Shown: positions 52,045 to 61,910, counted from the stretch's first letter. The stretch is 64,000 nucleotides of DNA from Eubacteriaceae bacterium CHKCI004 (GCA_900016875.1 FCNR01000071.1:1-64000); one strand, 5' to 3'. Numbers and translations are program-made. The notes: a model not told the origin generated them from the sequence alone.

Positions 52045-52401
52045 TTGGACAGAATTGTGGAGAAGGCTCTGCTGTTTGATTTCTATGGCGAACTTTTAAC
52101 GGAGAGTCAAAAGGAAGTATATGGCGAGCATATTCAGAATGACCTGTCTGTTTCCGAGATCGCAGATCTTCGGGGCATCAGCAGGCAGGGAGTACATGAT
52201 ATGATCCGCCGGTGTGAGAAGATTCTTGCGGATTATGAACAGAGGCTTCACCTGGTGGAGCATTTCCTCAAGGTTAAGAAGATGGTGGGAATTATCCACC
52301 AGTATGCTGAGGAGATTTCTTACTGTGAAGACAGAGAAAAGATGCAGGAGCGCATTGCGGATATCAAGAATATCGCCAGTGAGATATTAGATCAGTACTA
52401 A
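52045..52401 (+). CDS. ylxM: YlxM-type SRP-associated HTH protein
   Basis: 118 residues with a sigma-factor-like helix-turn-helix (LSVSEIADLRGISRQGVHDMIRRCE). In Firmicutes it nearly always precedes ffh and has been shown in Streptococcus to act with the signal recognition particle. The start is a TTG (52045) after GAGGTGA; there is no ATG in a suitable place. 29 bases to ffh. Confidence 0.9.
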   Translation: MDRIVEKALLFDFYGELLTESQKEVYGEHIQNDLSVSEIADLRGISRQGVHDMIRRCEKILADYEQRLHLVEHFLKVKKMVGIIHQYAEEISYCEDREKMQERIADIKNIASEILDQY

Positions 52402-52430
52402 GCAGATTTCAGCATTGACAGGAGGCCGCT

Positions 52431-53786
52431 ATGGCATTTGAAAGCCTTACAGATAAATTGCAGAATGTCTTTAAGAACTTAAGAAGCAAAGGACGATTGA
52501 CAGAGGCCGACGTCAAGGAGGCCATGAAGGAAGTCAAGCGTGCCCTGCTGGAAGCGGACGTTAATTTCCGCGTGGTCAAGACATTTATCAAGACTGTGAC
52601 GGACCGCGCTGTCGGACAGGACGTACTTACGGGACTGAATCCGGGGCAGATGGTCATTAAGATTGTAAAAGAAGAGATGGAAGCTCTCATGGGTTCTGAG
52701 ATGACAGAGCTTGTGATCAAGCCGGGCAACGAGATTACCGTATATCTGATGGCGGGTCTTCAGGGTGCCGGTAAGACCACAACGGCGGCGAAGATAGCCG
52801 GACAGCTCAAGAAAAAAGGCAAGAACCCGCTTCTGGTAGCCTGCGACGTTTACCGTCCGGCAGCCATCAAGCAGCTGGAGATCAACGGCGAGAAGCAGGG
52901 AGTTCCGGTATTTTCCATGGGAGACAAGAAGAATCCGGTGGACATCGCCAGAGCATCCGTTGAGTATGCCAGGGAGAACAACAGAAATATCGTTATCCTG
53001 GATACCGCAGGACGTCTTCATGTGGATGAGTCCATGATGGAAGAGCTGCAGAACATCAAGGATAATGTGGATGTGACCCAGACCGTTCTGGTGGTTGACG
53101 CCATGACAGGGCAGGATGCGGTCAACGTGGCAAAGACATTTGAAGATAAGGTCGGCATCGACGGAGTGATCCTGACGAAGCTGGACGGCGACACGAGAGG
53201 CGGAGCGGCGCTCTCCATCCGTGCCGTGACCGGCAAGCCGATTTTATATATAGGTATGGGTGAGAAGCTGGAAGATTTGCAGCAGTTCTACCCGGACCGT
53301 ATGACCAGCCGTATTTTGGGCATGGGAGATGTGCTTACTCTCATTGAGAAGGCACAGAACGCGGTGGATGAAGAGTCCGCCAGAGAACTCGAGAAAAAGC
53401 TGCGCAAGGCTGAGTTTGGCTTTGATGATTTCCTTGCGCAGATGCAGCAGGTGAAGAATATGGGAGGCATCGCAGATCTGCTTTCCATGATTCCGGGTGT
53501 CGGCAGTCAGATAAAGAATATTGATATTGATGACAAAGCGATGGACCGCATTGAGGCAATCATCTATTCAATGACGCCGGAAGAGAGGTCCAATCCGAAT
53601 CTTCTGAACCCATCCCGCAAGAAAAGAATAGCAAACGGCGCCGGCGTCAGTCTGCAGGAAGTTAACAAGCTGTGCAAGCAGTTTGAGCAGTCCCGCAAGA
53701 TGATGAAGCAGATGAACGGTATGATGGGCAAGGGCGGCCGCCGCAAAGGCGGATTTAATCTGGGAGGCATGAAGCTTCCATTTTAG
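52431..53786 (+). CDS. ffh: Signal recognition particle protein
   Basis: SRP GTPase that targets nascent membrane proteins. 451 residues: N domain, G domain with GLQGAGKTT, DTAGRLH and TKLDGDTRGG, and the Met-rich M domain ending in MMKQMNGMMGKGG. Standard length. Confidence 0.97.
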   Translation: MAFESLTDKLQNVFKNLRSKGRLTEADVKEAMKEVKRALLEADVNFRVVKTFIKTVTDRAVGQDVLTGLNPGQMVIKIVKEEMEALMGSEMTELVIKPGNEITVYLMAGLQGAGKTTTAAKIAGQLKKKGKNPLLVACDVYRPAAIKQLEINGEKQGVPVFSMGDKKNPVDIARASVEYARENNRNIVILDTAGRLHVDESMMEELQNIKDNVDVTQTVLVVDAMTGQDAVNVAKTFEDKVGIDGVILTKLDGDTRGGAALSIRAVTGKPILYIGMGEKLEDLQQFYPDRMTSRILGMGDVLTLIEKAQNAVDEESARELEKKLRKAEFGFDDFLAQMQQVKNMGGIADLLSMIPGVGSQIKNIDIDDKAMDRIEAIIYSMTPEERSNPNLLNPSRKKRIANGAGVSLQEVNKLCKQFEQSRKMMKQMNGMMGKGGRRKGGFNLGGMKLPF

Positions 53787-53854
53787 GCAAATGCAGGATA
53801 CCGAATTATCGGTTCCATATAGATGAATAAGAAAGATGAAAGAGGTGAAATCAC

Positions 53855-54100
53855 ATGGCAGTAAAAATGAGATTAAAAAGAATGGGTAAAAAGAGAAATC
53901 CTATCTATAGAGTTGTTGTTGCAGACGCAAGATCTCCAAGAGATGGAAGAAACATCGATGAAATCGGTTTCTATGACCCAAACCAGGAGCCTGCAGTAGT
54001 TAAATTTGATGAGGAAGCTGCAAAGGCATGGCTTAACAAAGGCGCTCAGCCAACAGATACAGTTGCAAGATTATTAAAGAATGCCGGTATTGAAAAATAA
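53855..54100 (+). CDS. rpsP: 30S ribosomal protein S16
   Basis: 81 residues, [31 protein letters not shown] type start (only part quoted in the family sense: RLKRMG and [14 protein letters not shown]). Second structural member of the ffh operon; biased codons. Confidence 0.97.
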   Translation: MAVKMRLKRMGKKRNPIYRVVVADARSPRDGRNIDEIGFYDPNQEPAVVKFDEEAAKAWLNKGAQPTDTVARLLKNAGIEK

Positions 54101-54118
54101 TAACTGGGGGCTTATGTA

Positions 54119-54349
54119 ATGAAAGAGTTAGTGAAAGTAATTGCAGTATCTCTGGTGGACCATCCGGAAGAGGTCGTTGTCACAGAAAAGGAAACCGACC
54201 ATTCCATCATTCTTGAGCTTCATGTGGCTCCGGATGATATGGGTAAAGTGATCGGAAAACAGGGACGGATTGCGAGAGCGATGCGTACTGTTGTGAAAGC
54301 AGCGGCTTCCCGGGAGGATAAAAAAGTGATAGTGGATATCGCTCAGTAA
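54119..54349 (+). CDS. khpA: KH-domain RNA-binding protein
   Basis: 76-residue KH protein (KhpA/YlqC) with the GxxG loop in GKQGRIARAMR. In other Firmicutes it pairs with KhpB and affects cell division and elongation. Between rpsP and rimM as usual. Confidence 0.94.
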   Translation: MKELVKVIAVSLVDHPEEVVVTEKETDHSIILELHVAPDDMGKVIGKQGRIARAMRTVVKAAASREDKKVIVDIAQ

Positions 54350-54412
54350 AATAAGAGGAGTTCCAGCCATTTATGGCGGAGAACGAATCACAGTTATTCA
54401 TAATTGGCATGA

Positions 54413-54446
54413 AACTGTTACCTGTCTGACGGGTAGCAGTTTTTTC
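54413..54446 (+). terminator. Intra-operon terminator between khpA and rimM
   Basis: AACTG-TTACC (54413-54421) pairs with GGGTAG-CAGTT (54431-54441), followed by five T. It may give more S16 message than rimM-trmD message. Confidence 0.7.
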
Positions 54447-54487
54447 ATAAAACGAGAAGATGAGCAGGACATACAGGAGTATTTTCA

Positions 54488-54997
54488 ATGGAAGACTTAT
54501 TACAGGTGGGCGTCATTACAGGGACCCACGGACTTAAGGGAGAAGTGAAGGTTTTCCCTACGACAGATGATAAAGAGCGTTTTCTTGATTTAGAAGAAGT
54601 TTTGCTGGATACGGGAGACGAGCTGCTGGAATTAAAGGTGGAATATTGCAAATTTTTTAAAAAATTTGTTTTTGTTAAATTTGAAGGACTTGATGACATC
54701 AATGGAGTAGAGAAATATAAGCGCTGCCCGCTTCTGGTTACCAGAGATAATGCCGTGGAGCTGGAGGAGGACGAGTATTTCGTGGCGGATCTGCTGGGAC
54801 TTACCATTATCGATGACAGCGGCGTTACCATCGGAAAGCTGGAAAATGTCATTGAGACAGGAGCCAATGATGTGTATGAGGTACTGACTGAGGACGGCGG
54901 CCGAATTCTTCTTCCGGCCATCAAAGAGTGTATCCTTGATGTGGATATGGAGGAAGGCATCATTCTTGTACATTTGATGAAGGGGCTGGCAGACTGA
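54488..54997 (+). CDS. rimM: Ribosome maturation factor RimM
   Basis: 169 residues. GVITGTHGLKGEVKV near the N-terminus and a PRC-barrel C-terminal half (ADLLGLTIIDD, GRILLPAI). Helps assemble the 30S head. The stop overlaps the trmD start by one base. Confidence 0.96.
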   Translation: MEDLLQVGVITGTHGLKGEVKVFPTTDDKERFLDLEEVLLDTGDELLELKVEYCKFFKKFVFVKFEGLDDINGVEKYKRCPLLVTRDNAVELEEDEYFVADLLGLTIIDDSGVTIGKLENVIETGANDVYEVLTEDGGRILLPAIKECILDVDMEEGIILVHLMKGLAD

Positions 54998-55737
54998 TGA
55001 TATTTCATGTTCTTACGTTGTTTCCGGATATGATCAGGGATGGACTGAATACCAGTGTCACCGGAAGAGCTCTTGCGAGCGGCCGCATCCAGCTAAATGC
55101 GGTGAATATCCGGGATTATTCCAAAGACAAGCACAAACATGTGGACGATTATCCTTATGGCGGGGGAGCCGGCATGGTCATGCAGCCGGAGCCTATCGCT
55201 CTTGCTTACGAGGACATCGTGAAGGATATGGAAAAGCGACCGCGGGTGATTTATGTTACCCCGCAGGGCAGCGTTTTTAATCAGTCCATGGCGGAGGAAC
55301 TGGCAAAGGAAGAGGAACTTGTGTTTCTCTGCGGTCATTATGAAGGTGTGGACGAGCGGATTCTCGAAGAAATCGTAACGGATTATGTTTCCATCGGTGA
55401 TTATGTGCTCACCGGCGGAGAACTTCCGGCTCTTGTGATGATGGACGCCATTTCCCGTCTGGTGCCGGGCGTGCTCAATAACGAGGATTCTGCGGAGTTT
55501 GAATCTTTTCATGACAATCTGCTGGAACATCCTCACTATACCCGTCCGGTGGAGTACCGGGGAAGTCGGGTGCCGGACGTGCTTTTGTCCGGCCATCACG
55601 GCAATATAGACCGCTGGCGGCGGGAACAGTCGCTGAAGCGGACGCTGGAGCGCCGCCCGGATCTTCTTGAGACGGCGGAACTTACAGAGAAAGACGTAGA
55701 ATATCTGCGGACTCTCGGCTGGACAAAAGATAAGTAG
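54997..55737 (+). CDS. trmD: tRNA (guanine37-N1)-methyltransferase
   Basis: 246 residues, SPOUT fold. The knotted SAM site is seen as FLCGHYEGVDERI, then IGDYVLTGGELPA. It prevents frameshifting by methylating G37. Translationally coupled to rimM. Confidence 0.97.
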   Translation: MIFHVLTLFPDMIRDGLNTSVTGRALASGRIQLNAVNIRDYSKDKHKHVDDYPYGGGAGMVMQPEPIALAYEDIVKDMEKRPRVIYVTPQGSVFNQSMAEELAKEEELVFLCGHYEGVDERILEEIVTDYVSIGDYVLTGGELPALVMMDAISRLVPGVLNNEDSAEFESFHDNLLEHPHYTRPVEYRGSRVPDVLLSGHHGNIDRWRREQSLKRTLERRPDLLETAELTEKDVEYLRTLGWTKDK

Positions 55738-55834
55738 AAAGCCACACCATGATATTCCGGGAACTTTCTTTGGGCGCACGGCCGAATCATTACTACAAAA
55801 TGAAAAGAAAAGCGAAAAGATCGCGAAAAAGTTC

Positions 55835-55863
55835 TTGCATGAAGGATGAATTCATGCTATTAT
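55835..55863 (+). promoter_or_regulatory. Promoter of rplS
   Basis: TTGCAT (55835-55840), 17 bases, TATTAT (55858-55863). The leader of about 70 bases contains GGTG and CACC ends (55882 and about 55915) that could form a small autoregulatory stem of the L19 leader kind; this is not secure. Confidence 0.65.
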
Positions 55864-55939
55864 CTTATAGTTGTGAAAAAAGGTGGTCCGCTGTTACACA
55901 AAGGTATTAAGAACACCAAGATTATATAGGAGGTCACAC

Positions 55940-56287
55940 ATGAAAGACATTATCAAAAGCATTGAAGATGCACAGTTAAAACCAGAAGTAGACAGCTTCC
56001 GTGTTGGAGACACTGTACGCGTTTCCGCAAAGGTAGTTGAGGGAACCCGTGAAAGAATTCAGGTATTCGAAGGTACTGTTATCAAAAGACAGAACGGCGG
56101 AGCAAAAGAGACATTTACTGTAAGAAAGTTCTCTAACGGCATCGGTGTTGAGAAGACCTGGCCTGTACATTCTCCAATCGTTACAAAGATTGAAGTAATC
56201 AGAAAAGGTAAAGTAAGAAGAGCAAAACTTTACTACTTACGTGACAGAATCGGTAAGAAGGCTAAGGTTAAAGAGTTAGTTAAATAG
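55940..56287 (+). CDS. rplS: 50S ribosomal protein L19
   Basis: 115 residues with [23 protein letters not shown] and the basic end [14 protein letters not shown] 55940 has a TAGGAGG site; the longer frame from 55883 is leader. Confidence 0.97.
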   Translation: MKDIIKSIEDAQLKPEVDSFRVGDTVRVSAKVVEGTRERIQVFEGTVIKRQNGGAKETFTVRKFSNGIGVEKTWPVHSPIVTKIEVIRKGKVRRAKLYYLRDRIGKKAKVKELVK

Positions 56288-56301
56288 TATCAGAGGATGA
56301 G

Positions 56302-56333
56302 ACAGGGGCGAGTATTTATACTTGCCCTGTTTT
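56302..56333 (+). terminator. Terminator or attenuator after rplS
   Basis: ACAGGGGCGAGTAT (56302-56315) pairs with ATACTTGCCCTGT (56318-56330), then TTT. lepB starts 20 bases later. Confidence 0.65.
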
Positions 56334-56352
56334 ACCATATGGAGATTTTGTT

Positions 56353-56898
56353 ATGGCAGTAAAAAACTATCGATACAAGGAAAGAAGAGACCGTATGATT
56401 CGCAGGATTGGTCTGTGGGTCGGTGAGATTGCGGCAGTGATTCTGCTGGCCTTTGTGATCATCCAGTTCTGTTTTCAGACAGTGACGGTACATGGTGAGT
56501 CCATGCAGCCTACCTATTATGAGGGGGATACGCTGCTGGTAAATAAGCTCAGTTATCGCATCGGCGATCCGGGGCGCTATGATCCGGTACTGCTGGAGAT
56601 TGAAAACGGAACTGCCGTTCATTATACGGTAAAGAGAGTGATTGGACTGCCGGGTGAGACCGTGCAGATCACCGGGGGAGAGATACTGATTGACGGTGAG
56701 GCGCTGGATTATTCCTTCGAGGAAGAGATTCTGTCTGCGGGACTGGCGGCTTACGAAGTGGAACTTGGTGAAGATGAATATTTTGTCATGGGAGACAACT
56801 GCAATAACAGTGAGGATTCCAGGGTGGCGAATATCGGAAATATAAAAAGAACACAATTTGTCGGTAAAATAGCAGGAAGAATTGGCAGCGGCAAATAA
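56353..56898 (+). CDS. lepB: Signal peptidase I, first copy
   Basis: 181-residue membrane serine protease that removes signal peptides. One N-terminal transmembrane helix (about 21-42), the catalytic Ser in HGESMQPT, the general-base Lys in VKRVIGLPGE, and the GDN box, which reads GDNCNNSEDSR where GDNRxxSxDSR is usual. It is short but complete. A second copy lies on the other side of rbgA. Confidence 0.92.
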   Translation: MAVKNYRYKERRDRMIRRIGLWVGEIAAVILLAFVIIQFCFQTVTVHGESMQPTYYEGDTLLVNKLSYRIGDPGRYDPVLLEIENGTAVHYTVKRVIGLPGETVQITGGEILIDGEALDYSFEEEILSAGLAAYEVELGEDEYFVMGDNCNNSEDSRVANIGNIKRTQFVGKIAGRIGSGK

Positions 56899-56960
56899 TC
56901 TGAAAAAACGGCTCGGTCAAATGTTTCGCGCAGAGCCAGCCGGGAAAAATGGAGGATGAT

Positions 56961-57821
56961 ATGCATTTTCAATGGTATCCGGGACATATGACTAAGGCCC
57001 GGCGAATGATGCAGGAGAATATTAAGCTCATTGATCTGATGGTGGAACTGGTGGACGCCAGAGTGCCTTACAGCAGTAAGAATCCGGATATTGATGAGCT
57101 GGCAAGAAATAAATCCAGACTGATCATTTTAAATAAGGTGGATATGGCGGACGCTCAGGTGACAAAGGAATGGGAAGAGTATTATAAAGAGAAAGGTTTC
57201 TTTGTGGCAAAGGTTAATTCGCAGAAAGGCGCCGGAATCAAGGAAGTGAAGAAGCTGGTGGAAGAAGCGTGCCGCGAGAAAAAAGAGCGGGACAGAAAGA
57301 GGGGCATCCTTAATCGGCCGGTACGGGCCATGGTTGCGGGAATTCCCAACGTGGGCAAATCCACTTTCATCAATTCATTTGCGGGAAAAGCCTGTGCAAA
57401 AACCGGAAATAAGCCGGGCGTGACAAAAGGCAAGCAGTGGATTAAAATTAATAAGAACGTAGAATTGCTGGATACGCCGGGGATTTTATGGCCTAAGTTT
57501 GAGGATCAGGCAGTTGGTCTCCGTCTGGCGTGGATTGGTTCCATCAAGGAAGAGATATTAAACACCACAGAACTGACGACGGAACTGCTGCAGTTTTTAT
57601 GCGCACAGTATCCGGGAGTTATAAAAGAACGCTACGGTGTCGGGGAAGAAGGAGATGCTGTGGAGATTCTCTCAAAGATTGCGGAAATCCGGGGCTGTCT
57701 TATGAAAGGCAGTCAGGTGGATGTGGAGAAAGCAGGACTTCTTGTTCTTGATGACTACCGTTCCCTGCGGCTGGGGCAGATATCTTTGGAGCGGCCGGCG
57801 GATTTTACGGAAACAGTCTGA
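56961..57821 (+). CDS. rbgA: Ribosome biogenesis GTPase (YlqF/RbgA)
   Basis: Circularly permuted GTPase needed for 50S assembly; 286 residues. The G4 motif (LNKVDMAD) comes before G1 (GIPNVGKST) and G3 (DTPG), the mark of the family, and WYPGHMTKA is at the N-terminus. ATG 56961 has GGAGG five bases away. Confidence 0.95.
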   Translation: MHFQWYPGHMTKARRMMQENIKLIDLMVELVDARVPYSSKNPDIDELARNKSRLIILNKVDMADAQVTKEWEEYYKEKGFFVAKVNSQKGAGIKEVKKLVEEACREKKERDRKRGILNRPVRAMVAGIPNVGKSTFINSFAGKACAKTGNKPGVTKGKQWIKINKNVELLDTPGILWPKFEDQAVGLRLAWIGSIKEEILNTTELTTELLQFLCAQYPGVIKERYGVGEEGDAVEILSKIAEIRGCLMKGSQVDVEKAGLLVLDDYRSLRLGQISLERPADFTETV

Positions 57822-57836
57822 TGGGAGGAATGAAAG

Positions 57837-58442
57837 ATGGAAGAAAAGCAGCAGAGTGAGGTTTCAGATACAAGAAAGAAACATGACCCGGTGGAGGGCA
57901 AAAAGAAAAATATCATGAAAGACATTCTGGGTACGATCGCTTATGTGGCGGTGATTTGTCTCGTTGTATTTCTGGTTCTGCGGTATGTTGGACAAAGAAC
58001 CGTGGTAAACGGACATTCTATGGACCCAACCCTGGCTCACGGTGAAAATCTGATCATGGATAAGATATCCTATCATTTTTCTGATCCGAAAAGATTTGAT
58101 ATTGTGATTTTCCCGGGACCGGAAGAAGAAGGCGAGCAGTATTTTATCAAGAGAGTGATCGGCCTGCCGGGAGAGACTGTGCAGATTATAGACGGAAAGG
58201 TTTATATAAACGGTGAGGAGCTGACCGATGACGTATACGGTATCACGGACTACATTGAGGAGCCGGGTATCGCTGAGGAGCCGCTGACCCTGGGAGAAGA
58301 CGAGTATTTCTGTCTGGGAGACAACCGGCCGGTAAGCTACGACAGCCGCTACGAGGCGGTAGGAACAGTGCACCGTTCCGAGATTATCGGAAAGGTCTGG
58401 ATACGGATCTGGCCGCTATCTGAATTCGGGCCGGTGGATTAG
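57837..58442 (+). CDS. lepB: Signal peptidase I, second copy
   Basis: 201 residues. A Lys/Gln-rich cytosolic N-terminus, one transmembrane helix (about 28-50), catalytic Ser in NGHSMDPT, Lys in IKRVIGLPGE, and a GDN box GDNRPVSYDSR. Divergent from the first copy, mainly in the middle. Each may prefer different precursors; this is a guess. Confidence 0.94.
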   Translation: MEEKQQSEVSDTRKKHDPVEGKKKNIMKDILGTIAYVAVICLVVFLVLRYVGQRTVVNGHSMDPTLAHGENLIMDKISYHFSDPKRFDIVIFPGPEEEGEQYFIKRVIGLPGETVQIIDGKVYINGEELTDDVYGITDYIEEPGIAEEPLTLGEDEYFCLGDNRPVSYDSRYEAVGTVHRSEIIGKVWIRIWPLSEFGPVD

Positions 58443-58479
58443 GGTTCAGCTTACAGTACGTATAAAAAGAGGAAGATTC

Positions 58480-59241
58480 ATGGCTGTAAAAAGCATACGA
58501 GAGATAAAAGAAGAATTCAAACAGATTCCTCCGGAGAAGCTTCCGGAGTACATGGATCTGTACCGGGATGACAGCAGAAAGGGCGTGCAGGACTTTCTGA
58601 AGACGCAGGAGAATCGGATGAAAAAGTATGAGGCGGAGCTTGTGCGTATTGAGGAGCTTTGCTCTTTCGAGAAAAAGTACAGCGATTACTCCTATATCTG
58701 CGGTGTGGACGAGGTGGGAAGAGGACCTCTCGCGGGACCGGTGGTGGCAGGAGCAGTCATCCTGCCGAAAGACTGCCGGATTCTCTATATCAATGATTCC
58801 AAGAAACTTTCCGCCAAAAAGCGGGAGGAGCTCTCCGCGGAGATTCAGGAGAAGGCCCTTGCCGTCGGCATCGGGCTGTCCACTCAGGACAGGATTGATG
58901 AGATCAATATCCTGCAGGCCACTTACGAGGCCATGCGAAAGGCCATCGCCTCGCTGTCTGTGGAACCGTCTCTTCTGTTAAACGATGCGGTGACCATCCC
59001 GGCTGTGGATATTCCGCAGGTGGCCATTGTAAAGGGCGACGCCAGAAGTATTTCCATCGGCGCGGCCAGTATCGTGGCAAAGGTATATAGAGACAGGATG
59101 ATGGAAGAATATGATAAAATGTATCCGGGTTACGGATTTGCGTCCAATAAAGGTTACGGCTCAAAGGAACATATCGAAGCGCTGCACCGGATGGGACCTT
59201 GCCCACTGCATCGGAGAAGTTTTCTGAAGTCGATCCTGTAA
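58480..59241 (+). CDS. rnhB: Ribonuclease HII
   Basis: Cuts RNA in RNA-DNA hybrids. 253 residues: an N-terminal extension of about 70 residues, then CGVDEVGRGPLAGPVV with the DEVGRG active site and NDSKKLS. Usual place after lepB. Confidence 0.96.
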   Translation: MAVKSIREIKEEFKQIPPEKLPEYMDLYRDDSRKGVQDFLKTQENRMKKYEAELVRIEELCSFEKKYSDYSYICGVDEVGRGPLAGPVVAGAVILPKDCRILYINDSKKLSAKKREELSAEIQEKALAVGIGLSTQDRIDEINILQATYEAMRKAIASLSVEPSLLLNDAVTIPAVDIPQVAIVKGDARSISIGAASIVAKVYRDRMMEEYDKMYPGYGFASNKGYGSKEHIEALHRMGPCPLHRRSFLKSIL

Positions 59242-59302
59242 GAAAATTGAAAAAATATTTAGCAGCATGCATGCGAGGGGACGCTGCAAAAAAGGAGCAT
59301 AA

Positions 59303-59674
59303 ATGAAAAACAGAAAAGAGCAGGGACGCGCTGGAGAGACCGCGGCGGCATCTTTTCTGAAAAAACAGGGAGTGCGTATTCTGCTACATAATTATCAGTG
59401 CCGGTGGGGTGAGATTGACCTGATCGGCCAAGAAGAAAATACGCTGCTCATCGTGGAAGTAAAAACACGGACAAGCAGCCGGCAGGGATATCCCTGCGAG
59501 GCTGTGGACGTAAGGAAACAGCGGAAAATCTGCCGGGTGTACGATCATTTCCGCATGGAGCGCCGACTGGACGACTGTCAGCCGGTGCGGTTTGATGTGG
59601 TGGAGGTCGTGGAGACTGTCGGCGGATATTATTGCCGCTGGATAAAAAATGCCTTCGAGTATCAGGGAATGTGA
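59303..59674 (+). CDS. YraN family (UPF0102) nuclease-like protein
   Basis: 123-residue protein of the restriction-endonuclease-like fold: GRAGETAAASFL, the Asp in GEIDLI and EVKTR. Often beside rnhB. Biochemical role unsettled. Confidence 0.92.
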   Translation: MKNRKEQGRAGETAAASFLKKQGVRILLHNYQCRWGEIDLIGQEENTLLIVEVKTRTSSRQGYPCEAVDVRKQRKICRVYDHFRMERRLDDCQPVRFDVVEVVETVGGYYCRWIKNAFEYQGM

Positions 59675-59725
59675 AGAGTCTGTAACGGAGCGGAAGACAT
59701 AGCGAAAAAGAATGAGGAGATAATC

Positions 59726-60577
59726 ATGGAGTGGAATTATGCCAATAAGAATCATTCAACTATTATCAACGAGAAAAATGGCGTGGTGTATCTGACCTTT
59801 CCAAAGCTGGCGGCCGCCGGTGTGCGTCATGGATTTTCCACCCGCATGGGAGGCGTCAGCAAAGGGTATCTGGGAACTATGAATCTGTCCTTTACCAGAG
59901 GAGACAGGGAAGAAAATGTCCGGGAGAACTTCCGTCGGATTGCGGACGCCATCGGATTCCGGGAGGAACAGCTTGTGTTTTCCGCGCAGGTTCATGAGAC
60001 AAAGATTCGGAAAGTGACAGCGGCAAACAGGGGTGAGGGTATTACAAAGGAGACGGCGCCTGGCATCGACGGCCTTGCCACCGATGAAGCGGACGTTCCG
60101 CTTTATACCTCTTACGCGGACTGTGTGCCGCTGTTATTTTATGATCCGCAAAAGAAAGTTGTCGCCATGGCTCATTCCGGATGGCGGGGAACTGCCGCCC
60201 GCATCGGGGCGAAGATGGTACATTTCATGGAAAAGGAATACGGCAGCCGGGCGGAGAATATCATCGCGGCTGTCGGGCCGTCCATCTGCAGGAAATGTTA
60301 TGAGGTCAGTGAGGACGTGGCACAGGCGTTCCGGGAAGCATTCCGGCCGGAACAGTTTCCGCTGCTTTTTGATGAGAAAGGGCAGGGTAAATATCAGCTT
60401 GATCTGTGGGAAGCCAACCGGATCATTCTCACGGAGGCGGGAATCCTGCCGGAACATCTGGACGTCACCGATCTTTGCACCTGCTGCAACCATGACAAGC
60501 TCTTTTCCCACAGAGCCAGCCACGGGAAGCGGGGAAATATGGGATGTTTTATGTGTTTGGACGCCGAAACAGAATAA
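59726..60577 (+). CDS. pgeF: Peptidoglycan editing factor / laccase-domain protein (YlmD, PgeF)
   Basis: 283 residues with the conserved His-Cys-His zinc set (AQVHETK, YADCVPL, AHSGWRGT). Relatives act as purine nucleoside phosphorylase/deaminase or limit L-Ser misincorporation in peptidoglycan. GGAG site. 19 bases to the DUF512 gene. Confidence 0.9.
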   Translation: MEWNYANKNHSTIINEKNGVVYLTFPKLAAAGVRHGFSTRMGGVSKGYLGTMNLSFTRGDREENVRENFRRIADAIGFREEQLVFSAQVHETKIRKVTAANRGEGITKETAPGIDGLATDEADVPLYTSYADCVPLLFYDPQKKVVAMAHSGWRGTAARIGAKMVHFMEKEYGSRAENIIAAVGPSICRKCYEVSEDVAQAFREAFRPEQFPLLFDEKGQGKYQLDLWEANRIILTEAGILPEHLDVTDLCTCCNHDKLFSHRASHGKRGNMGCFMCLDAETE

Positions 60578-60596
60578 AAATGCAGGGAGAACGACT

Positions 60597-61910
60597 ATGA
60601 AAAAACAATGGCATCTCATCACCGGGGTGGAGCCGGGAAGCATTGCGGAGGAATGCGGACTGGAGCCGGGAGACCGGATCGGGGCCATCAACGGTCATGA
60701 GATAGAAGATTTTTTTGATTATCAATATTATATAGAAGAAGAATTTTTGAGTGTGGAAGTTCTGACCAGAGACGATGAGGAATGTACGCTCGAGATAGAG
60801 AAAGAGGAAGAAGAAGACCTGGGTCTTGCCTTTGAATCCTTCTTGATGGATGAATATAATTCCTGCTGCAATAAATGTATGTTCTGCTTTATTGATCAGA
60901 TGCCGCCGGGGATGAGAGATACCCTGTATTTTAAGGACGACGATTCGCGGCTGTCCTTTCTGCAGGGCAATTATATCACTCTCACCAACATGAAGGAAAA
61001 GGATGTGGAGCGGGTCATCCGCTATCATCTGGCTCCCATCAATATTTCTGTTCACACCACCAATCCGGAGCTTCGCTGCCGGATGCTTCACAATCGTTTT
61101 GCGGGAGATGTGCTGGAAAAGATCCGCCGCTTTTCTGAGGCGGGTATTCCTATGAACAGCCAGGTGGTGCTCTGCAAAGGAATCAACGACGGAGAGGAAC
61201 TGGATAGGACCATCCGGGAGCTGGGAGAGTTTCTTCCATATATGGAGAGCCTTTCCGTGGTTCCGGTGGGGCTGACAAAGTACCGGGATGATCTTCCGAA
61301 GCTTGACGCCTTCACACGGGAGGACGCCGGAAAAGTGCTTGCCCAGATCCAGGGCTGGCAGAAACATTTTCTGGAAGAAAACGGCACGTCCTTCGTTCAC
61401 GCCAGTGATGAGTGGTTCATTCTGGCAGGGGAGGAGTTTCCTCCTGTGGATTACTATGAGGGCTTCGGGCAGCTGGAAAACGGCGTCGGCATGATGCGTC
61501 TGCTCATCTCCGAGGTGGAGGAAAGCCTCACGCAGCTTGCCGGAGATGACCGGGAGAAAACGGTGTCCGTCGCCACGGCGAAGCTTGCGTATCCGACCAT
61601 CGAGAAGCTGGCCGCGCAGGTGATGGAAAAGTATCCGAACGTGCATATACATGTATACTGCATTGAGAATACATTTTTTGGCGAGCAGATCACCGTCACG
61701 GGACTTCTCACCGGACAGGACATCAGAAAGCAGCTTGCCGGCCGGGAACTGGGGGACGAGCTTCTTCTTCCGTGCAATGTGCTGAAGGCCGATGAGGACA
61801 TTTTTCTTGATGATATGAGCCTTTCGGAGCTTTCCGAAGCTTTACAAGTGCCGGTGAATATTATACAATCAGAAGGACAAGATTTTGTAAATAAAATAAT
61901 CAGTATGTAA
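60597..61910 (+). CDS. DUF512 protein (PDZ plus radical-SAM-like)
   Basis: 437 residues. The N-terminus is a PDZ-like domain (GVEPGSIAEECGLEPGDRI). Next is a Cx3Cx2C cluster site (Cys90/91-Cys94-Cys97), an elongated radical-SAM-like barrel (NYITLTNM) and the DUF512 C-terminal domain. Function unknown; commonly just before der. ATG 60597 has a GGGAGA site; the frame stays open far upstream across pgeF, but that part is not this protein. Confidence 0.9.
   Translation: MKKQWHLITGVEPGSIAEECGLEPGDRIGAINGHEIEDFFDYQYYIEEEFLSVEVLTRDDEECTLEIEKEEEEDLGLAFESFLMDEYNSCCNKCMFCFIDQMPPGMRDTLYFKDDDSRLSFLQGNYITLTNMKEKDVERVIRYHLAPINISVHTTNPELRCRMLHNRFAGDVLEKIRRFSEAGIPMNSQVVLCKGINDGEELDRTIRELGEFLPYMESLSVVPVGLTKYRDDLPKLDAFTREDAGKVLAQIQGWQKHFLEENGTSFVHASDEWFILAGEEFPPVDYYEGFGQLENGVGMMRLLISEVEESLTQLAGDDREKTVSVATAKLAYPTIEKLAAQVMEKYPNVHIHVYCIENTFFGEQITVTGLLTGQDIRKQLAGRELGDELLLPCNVLKADEDIFLDDMSLSELSEALQVPVNIIQSEGQDFVNKIISM

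Noticed and set aside
60033-60596. 188-codon extension of the DUF512 gene back over pgeF
   Set aside because: The DUF512 family starts with the PDZ-like domain at 60597; the extension is the out-of-frame reading of pgeF.
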